From assembly GCF_008329715.1 (NCBI RefSeq), contig NZ_VTSR01000004.1, positions 124,001 to 188,000 on the forward strand: a stretch of DNA of 64,000 bases, in the 5' to 3' direction. The position numbers and the translations under genes were made by a program. The notes under the pieces were generated by a model, which did no database searches, was not told the DNA's origin, and was given only the letters and a program-made list of their open reading frames with translations. The stretch comes from Gimesia chilikensis (GTDB taxonomy: Bacteria; Planctomycetota; Planctomycetia; Planctomycetales; Planctomycetaceae). Below, piece after piece: positions 8,867-15,269 of this stretch (position 1 is the first letter of the stretch; every line of letters starts with the position of its first letter).

Positions 8867-9273
8867 GATTGGTCCCCCTGCTTCTGTTTCTGCTCGCGCA
8901 AGTCATCCAGCAATTCCTGTAACTGGGTGATTTCCTCTTCACTCGGCTTCCGCGTTTCAAAGAACGACGACATGAAAGCCAGTGTGTCACCGCCGAACAC
9001 CCCCTGAAACAAATCGTTCAACAGATGCCGATACGCCCGCACCGACTCACGGGTGGCCCGAAACAGAAAGGCTTTTCCTTTGTCCCCTTTTCGCTTCGTC
9101 ACCAGCTTGCGGGCCTCCAGCCGCTTGAGCAGCGTCATCACCGACGAAGGCTCCATCTTCCGCACCGGCTCCAGCGCCTGGCTGATCTCTTTCACCGTGG
9201 CCTCACCCAACTGATTCAGGCAGACCAGGACATCACGTTCCGCATCCGGGATTTTTTCTTTGGACTGGTTCAT
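8863..9273 (-). CDS. BlaI/MecI/CopY-family repressor, pair 1
   Basis: A 136-residue winged-helix repressor, MNQSKEKIPDAERDVLVCLNQLGEATVKEIS onward. It has the recognition-helix region PSSVMTLLKRLEARKLVTKRKG and a C-terminal dimerisation part. Family members bind palindromes as dimers and are inactivated by proteolysis by the M56 partner. An upstream in-frame start (to 9351) would read through the operators and add non-family sequence, so ATG 9273 is chosen. The first gene of a two-gene operon, it overlaps the M56 gene by 4 bases. Its own promoter contains two copies of a perfect palindrome, so autorepression is expected. The C-terminal half is rich in Glu/Gln and ends EQKQKQGDQS. Confidence 0.93.
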   Translation of the reverse strand: MNQSKEKIPDAERDVLVCLNQLGEATVKEISQALEPVRKMEPSSVMTLLKRLEARKLVTKRKGDKGKAFLFRATRESVRAYRHLLNDLFQGVFGGDTLAFMSSFFETRKPSEEEITQLQELLDDLREQKQKQGDQS

Positions 9274-9280
9274 GTCTTCA

Positions 9281-9330
9281 TTAATAACGACAATTGTCTT
9301 TTTGTCAATAAGAAAAACGACAATTGTCAA
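9281..9330 (-). promoter_or_regulatory. Promoter with twin palindromic operators of BlaI/M56 pair 1
   Basis: Two identical perfect 10-base palindromes GACAATTGTC lie at 9289-9298 and 9319-9328, exactly 30 bases apart (about three helical turns). On the minus strand a TTGACA -35 (9308-9303) and a TATTAA -10 (9286-9281) with a 16-base spacer enclose the proximal palindrome. The core ACA-N2-TGT fits the known BlaI/CopY-type half-site logic (TACA-N2-TGTA). The predicted start point is near 9274, only about one base before the BlaI ATG, so the mRNA may be almost leaderless. Confidence 0.8.
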
Positions 9331-9359
9331 AATGAAGACTGCTTTGAGCAATGCAGCGT

Positions 9360-9953
9360 TTACCGGCCCAGTTTGAAGGGGTCACCACTGGCAGGGATCT
9401 GGCTCAGATAGGGATTTCCATTTCGCAGGAACTGCCCCTCTCGATTCAGTTTTTCTTCCCCCTTCACATAGGTCGCGACCCACTCCTCTTCGCTGATTTG
9501 TGCCTTGCGATGCTCAATCGACAGATTGTCTTCGGAGAGAAATTCCGCGATCAGTGGGAAAAAATTGTTATAGCGACGATGACTGTATTCGCCATGCTCC
9601 AGATCGGGCACAACATTCGATCCCCGGGAATACGTGTTTACCGTCAGTAAGCGGTCGCCGGGGGTCAGTTTATATTGGTGTGCAACGCGGTCGGGAAAGG
9701 CCAGCAGAGCCACACAATTCAGTTCGTCTGTGTAGGCGGCAATCACCAGCTTGCCCGAAGTCGGCATGACCATCGCAGCCCGGCTGTCTCCCAGGCGCAG
9801 ATGCTCTGCCAGCAATCCCTCTGGATGTCGGATGCGGGAAAAGAGCCTCATGAAAAAAGGGAGTTCTTTTTTGAACGTCATTAATTTGCTGCGACTCAGT
9901 GAGACGCCCCCCGGATCGCTGGCGTAAGAGTTATCATCGTGATATTTCGACAT
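9360..9953 (-). CDS. Conserved-looking hypothetical protein
   Basis: A 197-residue protein that I do not recognise. It has no signal peptide or membrane helix. It contains the phrases AAMVMPTSGKLVIAAYTDELNCVALLAFPD and YKLTPGDRLLTVNTYSRGS, suggesting an alternating beta-strand domain, then a charged C-terminal third (SEEEWVATYVKGEEKLNREGQ). The ATG at 9953 opens MSKYHDDNSYASDPGG. Codon use looks like that of the neighbours and the frame is free of stops, so it is likely real. It ends 86 bases upstream of the BlaI gene and is probably an independent unit. Confidence 0.6.
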   Translation of the reverse strand: MSKYHDDNSYASDPGGVSLSRSKLMTFKKELPFFMRLFSRIRHPEGLLAEHLRLGDSRAAMVMPTSGKLVIAAYTDELNCVALLAFPDRVAHQYKLTPGDRLLTVNTYSRGSNVVPDLEHGEYSHRRYNNFFPLIAEFLSEDNLSIEHRKAQISEEEWVATYVKGEEKLNREGQFLRNGNPYLSQIPASGDPFKLGR

Positions 9954-10275
9954 GAGATCAGCTGCATGAATTCCATTTTACAAAGAATGTGAGTAAGCCT
10001 GTCTGAATAGTGACAGATTCCCTGACTCACTGCAAAGAGAAAGTAGTGGATTGTTCAATTATGATCCATGAGCGCAGCTGATCCGGATCACTTATTTCAG
10101 GAAGAATATCCAGGGACCTCTCTGAACCCGGAAATCGACACCTTATTAAAACACCTGGTAGCAGTACCGATATCTTAATTTTCATACAGCTGCCCTTTTG
10201 CTGTTTTGTCATTTCTTCGTATCATGGAGATGACCCGCTGCAAAGTCGCACGCATCCACTGAGGAGAATCAGCAG
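9954..10275. other. Intergenic stretch without a recognised gene
   Basis: These 322 bases separate divergent genes and must hold both promoters. I see no convincing reading frame, RNA or repeat. A GAGGAGAATCAGCAG ribosome site precedes the ATG at 10276. Confidence 0.5.
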
Positions 10276-10563
10276 ATGAACCTGACGAGAGAACGCATCA
10301 TTACGCTGCTGGTGGTCATCGCCAATGGCATCCTGGGAGCAACCATCGGCAAGTTTTCCGACAGTAGACTCTGGGAAGCGACGTTCGCCGTCCTGATGTC
10401 GCTGCCGGGAATGCTCGTGATCTGGAATAAGGAATCACTGTCCGTCACCGGTCTGACGCGAGGCCTGCGACGCGATTCGCCTCCATCACTGCTGGACCTG
10501 ATCGGCTGGTTTTTCCTGCTCGTCATGCCGATACTCTATGTGTACGAACTCAGTAAGATATAA
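10276..10563 (+). CDS. Small membrane protein of unknown function
   Basis: A 95-residue protein with three probable membrane helices: IITLLVVIANGILGATIG (8-25), the weak WEATFAVLMSLPGMLVIW (33-50) and LLDLIGWFFLLVMPILYVYEL (72-92). A basic loop (TRGLRRDSPPS) lies between helices 2 and 3. GAGGAG lies 9 bases before the ATG, a very good ribosome site, which supports expression. No family is recognised. Confidence 0.62.
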   Translation: MNLTRERIITLLVVIANGILGATIGKFSDSRLWEATFAVLMSLPGMLVIWNKESLSVTGLTRGLRRDSPPSLLDLIGWFFLLVMPILYVYELSKI

Positions 10564-10650
10564 AACCAGCCAGCCTGCAGATCGGTTTTCCTCCCTGGAT
10601 CGTATTATTTATTCTTCTGAGAACTATATTAACACGGCCCAGGTAAGAAA

Positions 10651-10676
10651 TAACGGTAGCCGCTGTTGTACCGTTA
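10651..10676. repeat. Inverted repeat between two genes
   Basis: TAACGGTA (10651-10658) and TACCGTTA (10669-10676) are perfect complements around a 10-base loop. Flanking AGGTAA and TTACCT allow an alternative longer pairing. It lies 88 bases after the small membrane protein gene and 156 before the Ntn-hydrolase gene. There is no T-run, so it could be a weak terminator or a regulator site. Confidence 0.4.
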
Positions 10677-10831
10677 CCTGATTTTCTGGAACATCGACAG
10701 CAGAAAAGATAAATTAGCCGCAGTGCGTTAGCCCCGGTTAGGCCGTCTTCGGTATGCATCGTTCGAATTAAAAAACGCAACCTGGTCAGTTATCCCGCTA
10801 ACGTTGAATCCTATTAGAAAGACAGAGAGTC

Positions 10832-11809
10832 ATGTGCACACGCGCCGTCTATTTTGGTAAGGAAAACCAGACCGTCACCGGCCGGACCATGGACTGGAAA
10901 GAAGAGATGCACACCAATCTCTGGATCTTTCCGCGTGGTATGCACCGTGATTGTGGACTGGGAGAGCACTCCCTCACCTGGACCAGCCGCTATGGCAGCC
11001 TGGTAGCCTCTGTTTACGAAGGCGGGACAGCCGACGGCATGAATGAGAAAGGGCTGGTGACCAATCTGCTCTACCTGGTGGAATCAGAATACCCCTCGGC
11101 AGACGACTCACGGCCGGCCCTGGTAATCACCGCCTGGGCCCAGTACGTCCTCGATCAGTTTGCCACCGTACCCGAAGCCGTTGAAGAATTGAGCCGGGAA
11201 GAATTTCGCGTGGTCCCCGTGGTTGCACCGAATGGCGCCGAAGGCACCGTGCATCTTTCGATCTCCGATCCAACGGGAGATTCGGCGATCCTGGAATACA
11301 TCAACGGGAGCTTGCGAATCCATCACGCTCGCGAACATCAGGTGATGACCAATTCCCCCATCTTTGACGAACAGCTGGCTCTCAACCGCTACTGGCAACA
11401 GATTGGCGGCACGGTCATGCTGCCGGGTACCAACCGGGCCGCGGATCGCTTTGCCCGGGCATCGTTTTATATTAACGCCTGTCATCAGTCAGCCGATGCC
11501 CGCGAAGCGGTGGCCAGCGTTTTCAGCGTGATGCGGAACGTAAGCGTCCCCCGGGGTATCAGTACTCCCGATCAACCCAACATCTCCACAACCATCTGGC
11601 GTACCGTGAGCGATCAGAAGAACCGCGTCTACTTCTTCGAAAACACGGCCAGCCCCTCACTGGTCTGGATCCGTTTGAGCCAGCTCGATTTCAGCGCAGG
11701 CGCTCCAGTTCAGAAACTGACCCTGGACGGCAACCCCGACCTGGCCGGCGACCAGTCCCACGGCTTCCAACCCGCAGAACCATTCCAGTTCCTGGTTCCT
11801 GTAATGTGA
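10832..11809 (+). CDS. Linear amide C-N hydrolase, choloylglycine hydrolase / penicillin V acylase family
   Basis: A 325-residue Ntn-hydrolase. The protein starts MCTRAVYFGKENQTVTGRTMDW: removal of Met exposes the nucleophile Cys2, and R18 and D21 (GRTMDW) match the conserved active-site residues of the bile-salt hydrolase / penicillin V acylase family. The family cleaves amide bonds of bile salts, penicillin V or N-acyl homoserine lactones; the real substrate here is unknown. The tail contains QPNISTTIWRTVSDQKNRVYFFEN, typical of the family. It has no signal peptide, so the protein is probably cytosolic, whereas several relatives are exported. AGAGAGTC precedes the ATG. It appears to be a single-gene unit. 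Confidence 0.9.
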   Translation: MCTRAVYFGKENQTVTGRTMDWKEEMHTNLWIFPRGMHRDCGLGEHSLTWTSRYGSLVASVYEGGTADGMNEKGLVTNLLYLVESEYPSADDSRPALVITAWAQYVLDQFATVPEAVEELSREEFRVVPVVAPNGAEGTVHLSISDPTGDSAILEYINGSLRIHHAREHQVMTNSPIFDEQLALNRYWQQIGGTVMLPGTNRAADRFARASFYINACHQSADAREAVASVFSVMRNVSVPRGISTPDQPNISTTIWRTVSDQKNRVYFFENTASPSLVWIRLSQLDFSAGAPVQKLTLDGNPDLAGDQSHGFQPAEPFQFLVPVM

Positions 11810-11911
11810 TCGAGAATTTACTGCTCTAAACATTCTCCCTGGATTTCACGTTCTGCTCTGGATTCCCACCTGCCGCGTGAGATATTCTGATGCAGGGAAG
11901 GGGAAAGGCCT

Positions 11912-12328
11912 TTGCATTCACAACATTCATTCAAACTCAAATGCGTGAAGTATCTTTCAAGCCTGATGCTGAGCAGTGTGCTGTTTCTGCTCTTATACAT
12001 TCTCAGCCTGGGGCCCATGGTAGCCCTGGGACGCCGGCCCATAATACCTGCATTTGTGGGGCCATATGTTTCCCATCCGGACAACCTCTGGATCGAGCGT
12101 ATCTATGCTCCCTTGTACGAATTTCATGAGCCTTATGTCTGTTCGCCCCACCTGGGATATGGCTCTGCGGCCAGAAAAGAGTGGGTGCTCTTATTGCGGA
12201 ACTATGTCGATTACTGTCAGGGGCTCAAAGTATCAATCAAGAAATCCTGCCCTTCGCAGTTCAACTCAATGATTCCAGGTTTCGGTTCTCCAGCCATATC
12301 TCAACCAGCCGGGCGAGCAGTTTGGTGA
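11912..12328 (+). CDS. Small membrane-anchored protein, TTG start
   Basis: A 138-residue reading frame with one clear hydrophobic helix (LSSLMLSSVLFLLLYILSLGPMVAL, about residues 15-39). After the helix comes RIYAPLYEFHEPYVCSPHLGYG, a layout I associate with short planctomycete membrane proteins with a conserved IYxPL segment (from memory, not searched). The TTG at 11912 sits 5-8 bases after GGGGAAAGG, a strong ribosome site; a GTG at 11945 is the alternative. The last 22 codons overlap the 3' end of the convergent HEAT-repeat gene by 68 bases, which is unusual. Existence is likely; function is unknown. Confidence 0.5.
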   Translation: MHSQHSFKLKCVKYLSSLMLSSVLFLLLYILSLGPMVALGRRPIIPAFVGPYVSHPDNLWIERIYAPLYEFHEPYVCSPHLGYGSAARKEWVLLLRNYVDYCQGLKVSIKKSCPSQFNSMIPGFGSPAISQPAGRAVW

Positions 12329-13334
12329 ATTCCTTATTCTCATTGCATTTGAGTCCGGCCAAACTGGTTGCTTTGACAACTGCACAGGCTGTCTCCCAAC
12401 CATTGGTCTCCTGTGAGGAGTTAATGACCAGCTGGCGACGATTGTTCGTTAATAGATCAATCCGCTGCACACAGGTTTTTGAAAATTGCAACTCGACCTC
12501 CCTGGGGAAGTCGTAAACTTTGAAGCTGTTCTGCAAGATCTGTCGTCCGTCGTAAAACCGATCTAACAGCGATTGGAAAATTCGATGCAGAGGGCGTGGG
12601 GTGCCCGGATAGATTTCTCGAATCGCTTCCAACGCAGCGAGTCGCACGCGACGATCACCATCGTAACGCCTGCGCATCAACGCCGGGAGAGTCCTTTTCG
12701 CAGCAGGTCCCAGGCTTTTCAAGGTATCTGCTGCGGCTAAACGGACTCGCCAGTGTGAATCTTTCAGGGTTTCTGCAAGACTGTCCAAATAGAAACAGGC
12801 CAGACCGTGGAAATTCGCCAGAGCCCTCGCGGCACGGGTTCGCACGATGTGCCGGGAATCTTTCAACCCATCGTGAAGTGCATCCAGAATATGACGTTGT
12901 CGATCGAGTGTTTCACTCAACGTAGAGAGTGCTGCCATCCGGACAAGTTCGTTTTTATCAAGCAGGACTCGCTCCAGCAGCGCTTCCTGAACATTGTCGT
13001 CTGTGACGAACGGTGCCAGAGCGAGTGCGGCGGACTCACGGGTGCTCCAGAGGCGATCCTGGCTGACTGACAGAAGTGATGGCACCAGTTCCTTCGCGTT
13101 TAATGACAGTCGGGAGCAGAGATGAGCAGCGCGTCCCCGGGTTTCAGGCGACTCTGACTGGAGAAAACCACAGATCAGCATGGCATCAGAATCACTGCAC
13201 GGTAGTGTTTCCAGTTCCTCTGTCGCCAGGTGGCTCTGCAGCAAATCTGAATCAGTCAGTGCGGTATGCAGCAACTTCAAGCGGTACTCTTGTTTGGATG
13301 CATCTTCCGGCAAATTGGTCATTCTGGTTAGCAT
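12261..13334 (-). CDS. HEAT-repeat protein
   Basis: A 357-residue soluble protein with repeated helix-pair units of about 30-37 residues. Examples are ETRGRAAHLCSRLSLNAKELVPSLL, ELVRMAALSTLSETLD, HIVRTRAARALANFHG, HWRVRLAAADTLKSLG and RRVRLAALEAIREIYPG. These are HEAT / PBS-lyase-type repeats, scaffolds for protein or RNA contact. The last 100 residues are not repeat-like (CVQRIDLLTNNRRQLVINSS onward) and may be a separate small domain. ATG 13334 is used; ATG 13322 (MTNLPED) is an alternative. The gene runs away from the tRNA-like RNAs and SDR/LRR operon and shares the intergenic region with them, so a functional link is possible but only positional. Confidence 0.85.
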   Translation of the reverse strand: MLTRMTNLPEDASKQEYRLKLLHTALTDSDLLQSHLATEELETLPCSDSDAMLICGFLQSESPETRGRAAHLCSRLSLNAKELVPSLLSVSQDRLWSTRESAALALAPFVTDDNVQEALLERVLLDKNELVRMAALSTLSETLDRQRHILDALHDGLKDSRHIVRTRAARALANFHGLACFYLDSLAETLKDSHWRVRLAAADTLKSLGPAAKRTLPALMRRRYDGDRRVRLAALEAIREIYPGTPRPLHRIFQSLLDRFYDGRQILQNSFKVYDFPREVELQFSKTCVQRIDLLTNNRRQLVINSSQETNGWETACAVVKATSLAGLKCNENKEFTKLLARLVEIWLENRNLESLS

Positions 13335-13443
13335 ACCTTGAACCTGGAGGCTGGGTGGATTGTCACTCTCTGATCATACAGAGAGAAGCACGACCGAAAA
13401 AGTTCGGGGGGTTCACTAAGTTAATCAGAACTCTGCTGATTGG

Positions 13444-13472
13444 TTTACCATCCAGTGTTAACCGGTTACATT
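13444..13472 (+). promoter_or_regulatory. Predicted promoter of the tRNA-like RNAs
   Basis: TTTACC (13444-13449) and TACATT (13467-13472) are separated by exactly 17 bases. The expected start point, 7 bases after the -10, is 13479, the first base of the first tRNA-like cloverleaf. The hexamers are imperfect (about 4 of 6 each), so confidence rests on spacing and position. Confidence 0.45.
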
Positions 13473-13478
13473 GAGTTT

Positions 13479-13549
13479 GCTCCGGTGTTCTAAGATTTTA
13501 AGATCCGAAATGCAAATACGGGATGCGGGTGTGAATCCCGCCCGGGGCA
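13479..13549 (+). ncRNA. Degenerate tRNA-like RNA, copy 1
   Basis: A 71-base element with tRNA layout. The acceptor arms GCTCCGG (13479-13485) and CCGGGGC (13542-13548) form 7 pairs including one G-U, with discriminator base A 13549. The D-arm is weak (TTCT with AGAT, 3 pairs). The T-arm has a perfect 5-pair stem GCGGG/CCCGC around a 7-base loop TGTGAAT. The anticodon arm is broken: only CCG/CGG pair around an 11-base loop, so no anticodon can be read. The T-loop has TGT where tRNAs have TTC, and the D-loop lacks GG. CCA is not encoded. It shares acceptor, D-arm and T-arm with copy 2, and the T-stem differs by a compensatory pair change. It is not a working elongator tRNA. Possible roles are a tRNA mimic, a bait RNA, or a leader element of the operon downstream. 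Confidence 0.72.
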
Positions 13550-13618
13550 ATTTATTGAATAATATGAACTGAATTTGCAGCCTGGTATTTTTCTTCAGAA
13601 GTCGAATCAATATCTTCT

Positions 13619-13691
13619 GCTCCGGTGGTCTAAGTCAATAAGATACGCAGCCTTCAACTGCGGGATGCAGGTGTAAGTCCTGCCCGGGGCA
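13619..13691 (+). ncRNA. Degenerate tRNA-like RNA, copy 2, UUC-like anticodon position
   Basis: A 73-base complete cloverleaf. The acceptor stem has 7 pairs (13619-13625 with 13684-13690, one G-U). The D-stem has 4 pairs (13628-13631 with 13641-13644, one G-U) and a 9-base loop. The anticodon stem has 5 perfect pairs (13646-13650 with 13658-13662). The variable loop has 4 bases, the T-stem 5 perfect pairs (13667-13671 with 13679-13683), and the discriminator is A 13691. Anticodon positions read TTC (13653-13655, Glu by code). But position 33 is C, not the universal U. The D-loop has no GG and the T-loop is TGTAAGT, so the elbow contacts G18-psi55 and G19-C56 cannot form. CCA is not encoded (A then ACC). 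The first copy ends 69 bases upstream and the SDR ATG is 75 bases downstream. It reads as a selected tRNA mimic or a degenerating tRNA; paired-stem conservation favours selection. Confidence 0.75.
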
Positions 13692-13711
13692 ACCTTAATC
13701 TTCTAACCTGC

Positions 13712-13743
13712 TCCGTGAACGAAGATCTGCCATCGTTCACGGA
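13712..13743 (+). promoter_or_regulatory. Strong hairpin in the leader of the SDR gene
   Basis: TCCGTGAACGA (13712-13722) and TCGTTCACGGA (13733-13743) form a perfect 11-pair stem with a 10-base loop. It ends 23 bases before the SDR start codon and begins 20 bases after tRNA-like copy 2. There is no T-run after it, so a processing or protein-binding site fits better than a terminator. Confidence 0.6.
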
Positions 13744-13766
13744 ATAAGCTAGTGAGAGTCTGTTAA

Positions 13767-15254
13767 ATGAGAGATCAGAACCAGACTACTGAAAATGAAG
13801 ACTCACTCCTGAATCAGTTGAGTGATTCAGACCTGATGCGTTGTGCCCGGGTGTTACAGCTTCTCGCACAGCAACCAGACATTTGTCTTAACGCTGCAAC
13901 ACCAGAGGAAGCTGTCTGGAAACAGGCTGCCTTGCTTGCGAAACGTGTGAAAGCGATTCAGAAGCAGGCCGGCCGACAACGTGACAGGCGGCTGATCGAA
14001 ACATCCGGAATCCGGTCTAAACGCGCTCAGAAAAACGACGGCCGCTATCTGCACCATGATGATCCTGTTCAAGACAGCGTTGCAGAAACAGCATTGTTTC
14101 ACTCTCGCCGCTGTTATATCTGTAAGAAGTCGTACCAAAAGCTGCACTCATTTTATGATCTGATGTGCGAAACCTGCGGGCAGGAGAACTATCAGAAACG
14201 TTTACAGACCGCTGATCTTACGGGGCGGACGGCTGTGGTGACCGGCGGACGCGTCAAGATTGGCTTCCAGATTGCCTTGAAACTGTTACGTTCTGGAGCA
14301 CGCGTCTGGGTGACGAGTCGGTTTCCCTGCGATACAGCACGTCGCTATGCTGCTGAAACGGATTTCGCAGATTGGAATGATCGTTTACAGATCCTGGGCA
14401 GTGATTTTCGCAGTCTCGCAAGTGTCAATCAGCTTTGTGAAGACTTACAGGCGAATTGTTCTCATCTGGATATCCTGATCAATAACGCCTCCCAGACTAT
14501 CAGACGCCCTGCCGCCTACTTTCAACATTTATGGGAGCTGGAATCAGAGCCTCAACGATTGGAAAAGGCAGCACGGAGCTTAGTCTATCGAACTACAGAC
14601 TCCCTGTTACCACTGACCATTTCGCATCGCTTAAATAACCTGTCGCATGGTCCTGCTTTCACTTCGCTACTTTCGCAGACGATAGTTCAAGCCGAAGATG
14701 CAGATGGTAAGGAAGGCGTCTTTCCGCCCGGACTTCTTGACTCCGACAGTCAGCAGGTCGACCTGCGCGAGAAAAACAGCTGGATCCAGGAACTCAGCGA
14801 TGTTTCTTTAACCGAATTGCTCGAAGTGCATGCCGTTAACTCGCTGGTCCCATTTCTGTTGATTCAGAAAATGGAGCCCCTGCTGTTAAACAGCCCGCAC
14901 ACAGATCGCTACATCGTCAATGTTTCTGCGATGGAAGGGCAGCTGAATACGGATTCCAAAACCGGATTTCACCCGCATACCAATATGGCTAAAGCGGGCA
15001 TGAATATGGTGACCCGTACCAGTGGCGAACGCTTCGCTGAGCGAGGCATCTATATGACGAGTGTCGATACTGGCTGGGTTACAAACGAGTATCCCCATCA
15101 GAAAACGGTACGGATGCAGCAGGATGGTTTTCAACCACCGCTCGATGAAATTGATGGTGCTGCCCGTGTTTGTGATCCTGTGTTCGTTGGTATCAATGAG
15201 AAACAATATCTGTTCGGCAAGTTTCTCAAGGATTATCGGGAAACAAGCTGGTAA
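13767..15254 (+). CDS. Zinc-ribbon SDR-like protein lacking the catalytic Tyr
   Basis: A 495-residue protein. A helical N-terminal part (1-110) is followed by a CYIC...CETC zinc ribbon (C116, C119, C134, C137). Then comes a Rossmann short-chain dehydrogenase domain: TGGRVKIG nucleotide loop (159-166), ILINNAS (237-242), S387 in VNVSAMEG, and HTNMAKAGMNM with Lys409. In the usual YxxxK the Tyr position is Thr405, so normal SDR redox chemistry is doubtful although NAD(P) binding looks intact. From memory, related Zn-ribbon SDRs share HPHTNMAKA, so the change seems a family trait rather than a mutation. An insertion at about 250-350 separates the NNAS and catalytic regions. The LRR gene starts 15 bases after its stop, so they form an operon. 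The leader carries the hairpin and tRNA-like RNAs. Substrate unknown. Confidence 0.85.
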   Translation: MRDQNQTTENEDSLLNQLSDSDLMRCARVLQLLAQQPDICLNAATPEEAVWKQAALLAKRVKAIQKQAGRQRDRRLIETSGIRSKRAQKNDGRYLHHDDPVQDSVAETALFHSRRCYICKKSYQKLHSFYDLMCETCGQENYQKRLQTADLTGRTAVVTGGRVKIGFQIALKLLRSGARVWVTSRFPCDTARRYAAETDFADWNDRLQILGSDFRSLASVNQLCEDLQANCSHLDILINNASQTIRRPAAYFQHLWELESEPQRLEKAARSLVYRTTDSLLPLTISHRLNNLSHGPAFTSLLSQTIVQAEDADGKEGVFPPGLLDSDSQQVDLREKNSWIQELSDVSLTELLEVHAVNSLVPFLLIQKMEPLLLNSPHTDRYIVNVSAMEGQLNTDSKTGFHPHTNMAKAGMNMVTRTSGERFAERGIYMTSVDTGWVTNEYPHQKTVRMQQDGFQPPLDEIDGAARVCDPVFVGINEKQYLFGKFLKDYRETSW

Positions 15255-15269
15255 AGAACAGAGGCTTTC

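Noticed and set aside
9274..9351. 26-residue N-terminal extension of BlaI 1
   Set aside because: It would be encoded by the operators and promoter; ATG 9273 starts the family-like sequence.
13479..13691. Ordinary tRNA genes
   Set aside because: No U33 in copy 2, no D-loop GG, no TTC in the T-loop, and no anticodon stem in copy 1; kept only as tRNA-like RNAs.
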